Shown here: positions 57,591 to 64,000 of the stretch, piece by piece | How positions within the stretch are numbered: position 1 is the stretch's first letter | Layout: each line of letters starts with the position of its first letter | Assembly (NCBI RefSeq): GCF_000507185.2 | Contig: NZ_AYTM02000002.1 | Location: 3,441,001 to 3,505,000 of the forward strand | From: Pseudomonas syringae KCTC 12500 | GTDB lineage: Bacteria; Pseudomonadota; Gammaproteobacteria; Pseudomonadales; Pseudomonadaceae | Direction: 5' to 3' | DNA: 64,000 nt | Notes under the pieces: model-generated | Databases searched by the model: none | Seen by the model: only the letters and a program-made list of their open reading frames with translations | What the model was told of the DNA's origin: nothing | Translations under genes and position numbers: made by a program

Positions 57591-57987
57591 GTCGGGTCCT
57601 TGAAAGTCTGTGCATGCAGAAAGCTACCATAACAGTGCATTTCAGTCCGAAACGGTGCGATTTCACTCATCGGGTGTCAAGAAAGCGCACGGATCGCTTG
57701 ACTTGAAGGGGGGGAATCACAACAATCCAAAGTTCGCTGTAGAAGGACTGCCAGAAGCAGACCCTCTCGGTAGATCATGAGGCGCACACCCGCGCCGACC
57801 TGTAACACCCGCAACGCGTTACCTCGCGCTGGGTGGGAATGTTCCGCAACACTCAGGGACCTCCCAATACTTGCTCAGTCAGTGCTGACGTAGTCGGCGA
57901 CCACCGTCGCTCATGCTCTGCTGGCAGTAAACCTATTAAGACCCGTCCCGGAGTGGGCGGTATTCTGGCGTTTTAGAGGTGAACAAC
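57591..57987 (+). other. long leader region of the ilv operon
   Basis: 397 bases between the DUF4124 gene and ilvI. A promoter candidate TTGACT-N17-AACAAT lies at 57698-57726, which would leave a leader of about 255 nt before ilvI. A 38-codon frame at 57777-57893 has few Ile/Leu/Val codons in a row, so it is not a convincing attenuator peptide. No riboswitch class was recognised. Confidence 0.5.
57698..57726 (+). promoter_or_regulatory. candidate sigma-70 promoter of ilvIHC
   Basis: TTGACT at 57698-57703 and AACAAT at 57721-57726 with a 17-base spacer. The -35 box is close to consensus, the -10 box is weak. Confidence 0.45.
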
Positions 57988-59712
57988 GTGGAGCTTTTAT
58001 CTGGCGCTGAAATGGTCGTCCGCTTTTTGCGTGACGAAGGCGTTGAGCATATCTATGGGTACCCCGGTGGTGCCCTCCTGCATGTCTACGATGCCCTGTT
58101 CAAAGAACCGGCGGTGAGCCACATCCTTGTTCGCCATGAGCAGGCTGCCACGCACATGGCCGATGGCTATGCTCGGGCTACCGGCAAGGCGGGCGTAGTG
58201 CTGGTGACTTCGGGTCCTGGTGCAACCAATGCCATTACCGGTATCGCCACGGCGTACATGGACTCCATTCCGATGGTGGTCCTCTCCGGTCAGGTAGCCA
58301 GTACGCTGGTGGGCACCGACGCGTTCCAGGAGACCGACATGATCGGTATCTCCCGGCCGATCGTGAAGCACAGCTTCATGATCAAGCACCCGTCGGAAAT
58401 CCCGGAAATCCTGAAAAAGGCTTTCTACCTGGCGCAGTCCGGTCGTCCGGGTCCGGTGGTCGTCGATATTCCGAAAGACATGACCAACCCGGCCGAAAAA
58501 TTCGAATACGTCTTCCCGAAAAAAGCCAAGCTGCGCTCCTACAGCCCGGCGGTTCGTGGCCATTCCGGTCAGATCCGCAAGGCCGTCGAGATGCTGCTGG
58601 CTGCCAAGCGCCCGATCGTCTACGCCGGTGGCGGGGTGATCATGGGCAATGCTTCGGCGCAACTGACCGAACTGGCGCAACTGCTCGATGCTCCGGTAAC
58701 CAACACCCTGATGGGGCTTGGTTGCTATCCGGGCACGGATCGTCAGTTCGTCGGCATGCTCGGGATGCACGGTAGCTATACCGCCAACCTCGCGATGCAC
58801 CATACCGATGTGATCCTGGCAGTCGGCGCGCGCTTTGATGACCGTGTCATCAACGGCGCCAGCAAGTTCTGCCCGAACGCCAAGATTATCCACATCGATA
58901 TCGACCCGGCTTCGATCTCCAAGACCATCAAGGCCGATGTGCCTATCGTCGGTCCTGTCGAAAGCGTGCTGACCGAAATGGTCGCCACCTTGAAAGAGAT
59001 CGGCGAGACACCCGACAAGGCATCCGTCGCCGCGTGGTGGAAGCAGATTGACGAGTGGCGCGGTACGGGTGATCTGTTCCCGTACAACCGTGGCGATGGC
59101 ACGGTCATCAAGCCGCAGGCCGTTATCGAAACGCTGTGCGAAGTTACCAAGGGCGACGCTTATGTCACCTCGGACGTCGGTCAGCATCAGATGTTCGCTG
59201 CGCAGTACTACCGCTTCAACAAGCCGAACCGCTGGATCAACTCGGGTGGTCTGGGCACCATGGGCTTTGGCTTCCCGGCGGCGATGGGCGTCAAGCTGAA
59301 CTTTCCGGATGCGCACGTCGCCTGCGTGACCGGTGAAGGCAGCATCCAGATGAACATCCAGGAACTGTCGACCTGCCTGCAGTACGGTCTGCCGGTGAAG
59401 ATCATTCTGCTCAACAACGGTGTGCTGGGCATGGTCCGCCAGTGGCAGGACATGAGCTACGGCGCGCGTCACTCGCACTCCTACATGGAGTCGCTGCCTG
59501 ATTTCGTCAAGCTGGTCGAGGCCTATGGCCACGTCGGCATGCGTGTCACGGACCTGAAGGATCTGAAGCCGAAGATGGAAGAAGCCTTTGCCATGACTGA
59601 CCGGCTGGTGTTCATGGATATTCAGGTCGATGTGACCGAGCACGTCTATCCGATGCAAATCAAGGACGGCTCCATGCGCGATATGTGGTTGAGCAAGACG
59701 GAGCGGACATAA
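57988..59712 (+). CDS. ilvI: acetolactate synthase 3 large subunit IlvI
   Basis: A 574-residue thiamine-diphosphate enzyme that makes acetolactate or acetohydroxybutyrate, the first step of branched-chain amino-acid synthesis. It has [14 protein letters not shown], the catalytic Glu region [18 protein letters not shown], the FAD-binding segment near [11 protein letters not shown], and the ThDP motif [14 protein letters not shown] with [17 protein letters not shown]. The GTG at 57988 (VELLSGAEM) has AGAGG 7 bases upstream and is preferred over the GTG at 57979. ilvH follows directly. Confidence 0.95.
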   Translation: MELLSGAEMVVRFLRDEGVEHIYGYPGGALLHVYDALFKEPAVSHILVRHEQAATHMADGYARATGKAGVVLVTSGPGATNAITGIATAYMDSIPMVVLSGQVASTLVGTDAFQETDMIGISRPIVKHSFMIKHPSEIPEILKKAFYLAQSGRPGPVVVDIPKDMTNPAEKFEYVFPKKAKLRSYSPAVRGHSGQIRKAVEMLLAAKRPIVYAGGGVIMGNASAQLTELAQLLDAPVTNTLMGLGCYPGTDRQFVGMLGMHGSYTANLAMHHTDVILAVGARFDDRVINGASKFCPNAKIIHIDIDPASISKTIKADVPIVGPVESVLTEMVATLKEIGETPDKASVAAWWKQIDEWRGTGDLFPYNRGDGTVIKPQAVIETLCEVTKGDAYVTSDVGQHQMFAAQYYRFNKPNRWINSGGLGTMGFGFPAAMGVKLNFPDAHVACVTGEGSIQMNIQELSTCLQYGLPVKIILLNNGVLGMVRQWQDMSYGARHSHSYMESLPDFVKLVEAYGHVGMRVTDLKDLKPKMEEAFAMTDRLVFMDIQVDVTEHVYPMQIKDGSMRDMWLSKTERT

Positions 59713-59714
59713 TC

Positions 59715-60206
59715 ATGCGCCATATCATTTCCCTGCTGCTGGAAAACGAACCGGGTGCACTGTCGCGCGTCGTTGGTCTGTTCTCCCAGCGTAATTACAA
59801 CATCGAAAGCCTGACGGTTGCGCCGACCGAAGACCCGACTCTGTCGCGTCTGACGCTCACCACCGTAGGTCATGATGAGGTGATCGAGCAGATCACCAAG
59901 AACCTCAACAAGCTCATCGAAGTGGTCAAGCTGGTCGACCTGTCGGAAAGCGCCCACATCGAGCGCGAACTGATGCTGGTCAAGGTCAAGGCCACCGGCG
60001 CGCAGCGTGCCGAGATCAAGCGCACCACGGATATTTTCCGCGGGCAGATCGTCGACGTCACCGCCAGCGTTTACACCGTGCAACTGAGCGGCACGAGCGA
60101 CAAACTGGACAGCTTCATTCAGGCCATCGGCACCGCCGCTATCCTGGAAACAGTACGCAGTGGCGTAACGGGCATTGCCCGTGGCGACAAAGTGCTGAGC
60201 ATTTAA
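59715..60206 (+). CDS. ilvH: acetolactate synthase small subunit IlvH
   Basis: A 163-residue regulatory subunit. The N-terminal ACT domain is HIISLLLENEPGALSRVVGL (about 3-22), then NYNIESLTVAPTED, and a C-terminal dimer region (VDVTASVYTVQLSGTSDKLD). It binds valine and sets feedback control of IlvI. The start 59715 is chosen by the family N-terminus and lies 2 bases after the ilvI stop. Confidence 0.96.
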   Translation: MRHIISLLLENEPGALSRVVGLFSQRNYNIESLTVAPTEDPTLSRLTLTTVGHDEVIEQITKNLNKLIEVVKLVDLSESAHIERELMLVKVKATGAQRAEIKRTTDIFRGQIVDVTASVYTVQLSGTSDKLDSFIQAIGTAAILETVRSGVTGIARGDKVLSI

Positions 60207-60241
60207 ATCAATTAAGCAAATGGCCTGCGTGGCCAAGATAA

Positions 60242-61270
<1,029 letters not shown>

Positions 61271-61283
61271 GCATTCAGCTTCA

Positions 61284-61318
61284 CAAAAAAAACGCGGCCC
61301 ATCGGTCGCGTTTTTTCG
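61284..61318. terminator. terminator of the ilv operon
   Basis: AAAAAACGCG and CGCGTTTTTT pair around a short loop, 13 bases after the ilvC stop, followed by CG. It works on the plus strand. Confidence 0.85.
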
Positions 61319-61417
61319 TTATGGGTCAGGCTCTGGTATAAAGCTGCAATTGTTTGCTGGCGAACCCTCGCTGCAGACCTGTGTCGAACCTTTTCATACC
61401 GCTGCAAGGTAATCTCC

Positions 61418-62263
61418 ATGAGCGAACGTCCTGAAGAGCCCATCAAGGCCTCTGACGCTGAAAGTCTGCTACCGATCGATGAACATGTAGAAGAAGGGCA
61501 TGATGCCGAAGGCCGGCAAGTCCGGCATCGCGGTATCTACCTGCTGCCCAACCTGTTTACCACTGCAAATCTGTTTGCGGGCTTCTATTCCATCATCAGC
61601 TCCATGAGCGCTCAAAGCGCGATGAGTGCAGGTGATACCGCCGGTGCGAGCAAGTATTTCGCATTCGCTGCGATTGCGATCTTCGTGGCCATGGTGCTCG
61701 ACGGCCTGGATGGTCGTGTGGCGCGCATGACCAATACGCAAAGCGCGTTTGGCGCCGAGTACGATTCGCTGTCCGACATGGTTGCCTTTGGTGTGGCCCC
61801 GGCGTTGCTGGCGTTCGGCTGGGCACTGGGCGAAATGGGCAAGGTCGGCTGGATGGTTGCCTTCATCTATGTAGCCGGCGCTGCATTGCGTCTGGCACGG
61901 TTCAATACTCAGGTCGGCAAGGCTGACAAACGCTACTTCATCGGCCTGGCCAGTCCGGCAGCGGCAGGTGTAGTGGCCGGCACGGTCTGGGCATTCAGCG
62001 ATTTCGGGATTCAGGGCTCCAAGCTGTCGTTTCTCGTTGCGTTGCTGGTCGCCGCCGCCGGTATGCTGATGGTCAGCAACATCAAGTACAACAGCTTCAA
62101 GGAACTGGACTTGAAGGGGCGTGTGCCTTTCGTTGCGATTCTGGCGGTGGTCTTGGTGTTTGCTGTCGTATTCAGCGACCCGCCGCGCATTTTGCTGCTG
62201 ATATTCCTCGCTTACGCTCTGTCCGGCCCCATTCAGTATCTATTACGTCGCCGCAAAGCCTAG
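61418..62263 (+). CDS. pssA: CDP-diacylglycerol-serine O-phosphatidyltransferase PssA
   Basis: A 281-residue integral membrane enzyme of the CDP-alcohol phosphotransferase family, which makes phosphatidylserine. The catalytic signature DGLDGRVARMTNTQSAFGAE (then YDSLSDMVAFG) has the expected D-G-X2-A-R-X8-G-X3-D-X3-D arrangement (about 90-118). Six to eight hydrophobic segments are seen. A 45-residue hydrophilic N-terminus precedes NLFTTANLFAGFYSII. It follows ilvC, as in other Pseudomonas, but is behind its own spacer. Confidence 0.95.
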   Translation: MSERPEEPIKASDAESLLPIDEHVEEGHDAEGRQVRHRGIYLLPNLFTTANLFAGFYSIISSMSAQSAMSAGDTAGASKYFAFAAIAIFVAMVLDGLDGRVARMTNTQSAFGAEYDSLSDMVAFGVAPALLAFGWALGEMGKVGWMVAFIYVAGAALRLARFNTQVGKADKRYFIGLASPAAAGVVAGTVWAFSDFGIQGSKLSFLVALLVAAAGMLMVSNIKYNSFKELDLKGRVPFVAILAVVLVFAVVFSDPPRILLLIFLAYALSGPIQYLLRRRKA

Positions 62264-62332
62264 TCAATGATCTAATTTCCACCATACTCCGTAGTCTATT
62301 GGTGCATCAGTTCCCTGGCCTGCGGAGTCATC

Positions 62333-63346
62333 ATGCTAATCAAACTTCCTTCTGCGTCCGACTCCAAAGAGTCGGACGTTACGCCTGAATCCATTTATCT
62401 CTCGCGACGCACACTGCTCGCCAGCTCGCTTGCAGGTCTTGCCGTCACGGCAATGCCGCGATGGGCCGGTGCCGCCGATGCTTCGCGGTATGCCGATGTC
62501 GAGCCAGGTACAGCGCCGGGCTGGTTCGCGGACAAACTGCCTGCGACGAAATGGCAGGCGGTCAACATCAAGGACGAGGCGATCACGCCGTTCAAGGACG
62601 CGACCCATTACAACAACTTCTATGAGTTCGGTACTGACAAGGGCGACCCGGCAAAGAATGCCGGCTCTCTGCAGACCGAGCCCTGGAGTGTCGTGATCGA
62701 TGGTGAAGTCGCCAAGCCTGGCCGCTATGCACTCGAAGACTTCATGAAGCCTTACCAACTGGAAGAGCGGATCTACCGGTTGCGTTGCGTCGAAGCCTGG
62801 TCGATGGTCATTCCGTGGATCGGCTTTCCTATATCTGCGTTGCTCAAGCAGGTAGAGCCGACCTCCAAAGCCAAGTACATCCGTTTCGAAACGCTGGAGG
62901 ACGCCAAGTCCATGCCGGGTCAGCGCTCTGATTTCGCACTGATCGACTGGCCTTATGTAGAAGGGCTGCGTCTGGACGAAGCGATGAACCCTCTGGCGAT
63001 TCTGGCGGTGGGCATGTACGGGCGTGAACTGCCTAACCAGAATGGCGCACCGTTACGCCTGGTGGTGCCATGGAAATATGGTTTCAAGAGTGTGAAGTCC
63101 ATCGTGCGTATCAGCCTGGTCAGTGAGCAGCCGAAGACTACCTGGCAAAGCATTGCGGCAAACGAGTATGGCTTCTATGCCAACGTCAACCCGACTGTCG
63201 ATCACCCGCGCTGGACGCAGGCCCGTGAGCGTCGCTTGCCGAGCGGCCTGTTCAGCCCGAATCTGCGCGACACGAAGATGTTCAATGGCTATGAAGAAGA
63301 GGTGGGTGCCTTGTACGCCGGCATGGATTTGCGGAAGGACTATTGA
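62333..63346 (+). CDS. msrP: protein-methionine-sulfoxide reductase catalytic subunit MsrP
   Basis: A 337-residue periplasmic molybdoenzyme (formerly YedY). A twin-arginine signal is present: [20 protein letters not shown] (about 23-42). The Mo-coordinating Cys lies in [20 protein letters not shown] (about 146). MsrP repairs oxidised Met in envelope proteins using electrons from MsrQ. GGAG is 7 bases before the ATG, and the stop overlaps the msrQ start (TGATG). Confidence 0.96.
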   Translation: MLIKLPSASDSKESDVTPESIYLSRRTLLASSLAGLAVTAMPRWAGAADASRYADVEPGTAPGWFADKLPATKWQAVNIKDEAITPFKDATHYNNFYEFGTDKGDPAKNAGSLQTEPWSVVIDGEVAKPGRYALEDFMKPYQLEERIYRLRCVEAWSMVIPWIGFPISALLKQVEPTSKAKYIRFETLEDAKSMPGQRSDFALIDWPYVEGLRLDEAMNPLAILAVGMYGRELPNQNGAPLRLVVPWKYGFKSVKSIVRISLVSEQPKTTWQSIAANEYGFYANVNPTVDHPRWTQARERRLPSGLFSPNLRDTKMFNGYEEEVGALYAGMDLRKDY

Positions 63347-63978
63347 TGCGATATCCGTTTTTGCGTCTTGCTGTATTTCTTGCCGCTTGCATTGCGCCTG
63401 TGTGGTGGTTGTACCAGGCATGGATCTTTGCGCTCGGGCCTGACCCCGGCAAAGTCCTTGTGGAGAACTTCGGAGTGGCGACGCTGGTCATGCTGCTGAT
63501 CACGCTCTCCATGACACCGTTGCTGCGCCTTACCGGTTGGTCCGGGTGGATTGTGGTGCGTCGCCAGCTGGGCCTGTGGTGTTTTGCCTATGCGTTGCTC
63601 CACCTGGCCATGTATGCACTGTTCATTCTGGGGCTGGATTGGGGGCAGTTGGGTGTCGAGCTGGTCAAGCGTCCTTATATCATCGTCGGCGCGCTGGCGT
63701 TGCTGGGGCTGCTTGCGCTTGCGTTGACATCCAACCGTTATAGCCAGCGCCGTCTGGGAGCACGCTGGAAAAAGCTGCATCGGATCATCTACGTGATTCT
63801 GGGGCTGGGTTTGCTGCATATGTTCTGGATTGTCCGGGCCGATCTTAAAGAGTGGGCGTTGTATGCGGGGATAGGTGCATTCCTGTTACTGCTGCGGATT
63901 CCCGTGTTTGCTAGGCGAATCCCACGTCTGGGCGGCGCTGCGAAGGCCAGATCTGTAAAAGTTCAAAATAACGGTTGA
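63346..63978 (+). CDS. msrQ: protein-methionine-sulfoxide reductase heme-binding subunit MsrQ
   Basis: A 210-residue b-type-heme membrane protein (formerly YedZ) with about six hydrophobic segments. His residues in [20 protein letters not shown] and [20 protein letters not shown] are the likely heme ligands. It passes electrons from the quinone pool or a flavin reductase to MsrP. The ATG at 63346 shares a base with the msrP stop. The gene is complete, 22 bases before the window end. Confidence 0.95.
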   Translation: MRYPFLRLAVFLAACIAPVWWLYQAWIFALGPDPGKVLVENFGVATLVMLLITLSMTPLLRLTGWSGWIVVRRQLGLWCFAYALLHLAMYALFILGLDWGQLGVELVKRPYIIVGALALLGLLALALTSNRYSQRRLGARWKKLHRIIYVILGLGLLHMFWIVRADLKEWALYAGIGAFLLLLRIPVFARRIPRLGGAAKARSVKVQNNG

Positions 63979-64000
63979 CGCCCTCTGTCAGGTGTCTATA

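Noticed and set aside
57777..57893. 38-codon frame as ilv leader peptide
   Set aside because: Leu/Ile/Val codons are scattered, no Shine-Dalgarno and no clear terminator/antiterminator pair.
57997..59658. 553-residue reverse-strand frame opposite ilvI
   Set aside because: GC-rich third-position shadow; composition rich in His/Arg/Asp with no motif, while ilvI is fully supported.

Overview
The window is about 64 kb of chromosome from a fluorescent pseudomonad, almost certainly the Pseudomonas syringae group. Evidence: the pilA/pilB/pilC, nadC-ampDE, fruBKA-cra, pgi-panC-panB-folK-pcnB, crcZ, cbrB-cbrA-gluQ-dksA-sfsA, mrcB(ponB)-lpoP-yqcC and ilvIHC-pssA-msrPQ blocks are all typical of Pseudomonas; the coding DNA is GC-rich; and the spacers carry Pseudomonas REP sequences and syringae-type interspersed repeats. 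No prophage, transposase, CRISPR array, rRNA or tRNA was seen.

Layout. 1-3.2 kb: type IV pilus genes pilC (cut by the window edge) and pilB, divergent from an AT-richer pilA with a sigma-54 promoter. 3.4-5.1 kb: small accessory genes, namely a remnant of an HxlR regulator, an orphan DUF433 antitoxin-like protein and a DUF1523 membrane protein. 5.2-16.7 kb: a 13-gene co-oriented tellurium-resistance-type (Ter) cluster. It combines an ATP-grasp ligase, a TerD-trypsin fusion, two phosphoribosyltransferases (one with a TRSP domain, one with a PELOTA-type tail), two HAD phosphatases and a citrate-lyase-like aldolase with the core terZABCDE genes. It ends at a strong terminator and is followed by a TIGR00266/AIM24 protein. 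This is the most unusual functional system here: comparative genomics has predicted that it makes a nucleoside-like metabolite, but its chemistry is essentially uncharacterised.

17-25 kb: nadC, a DUF1631 gene, ampD-ampE (muropeptide recycling), tatD and cra. 25-31 kb: the fructose PTS operon fruBKA behind a Cra operator. 31-34.5 kb: a thiolase, a DUF2236 gene broken by one in-frame stop, and a 1.4-kb REP array with a higher-order 562-bp period. 34.6-40.3 kb: pgi, pantothenate genes panC-panB, folK and pcnB. 40.4-47.7 kb: the carbon-control locus, with the CrcZ decoy RNA behind a sigma-54 promoter, cbrB, cbrA and a small overlapping gene before cbrA, then gluQ, a highly structured repeat element, and dksA.

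48-57.6 kb: an aminotransferase, sfsA, a Rieske protein, deoC, a Fur-type promoter driving a PrrF-like iron sRNA, a pentapeptide protein, a kinase-like/P-loop fusion, and the cell-wall pair mrcB-lpoP with yqcC and a DUF4124 gene. 57.6-64 kb: a long leader followed by ilvI-ilvH-ilvC, pssA, and the periplasmic methionine-sulfoxide reductase pair msrP-msrQ.

All functional calls come from reading motifs, lengths and gene order by eye; no database search was run.
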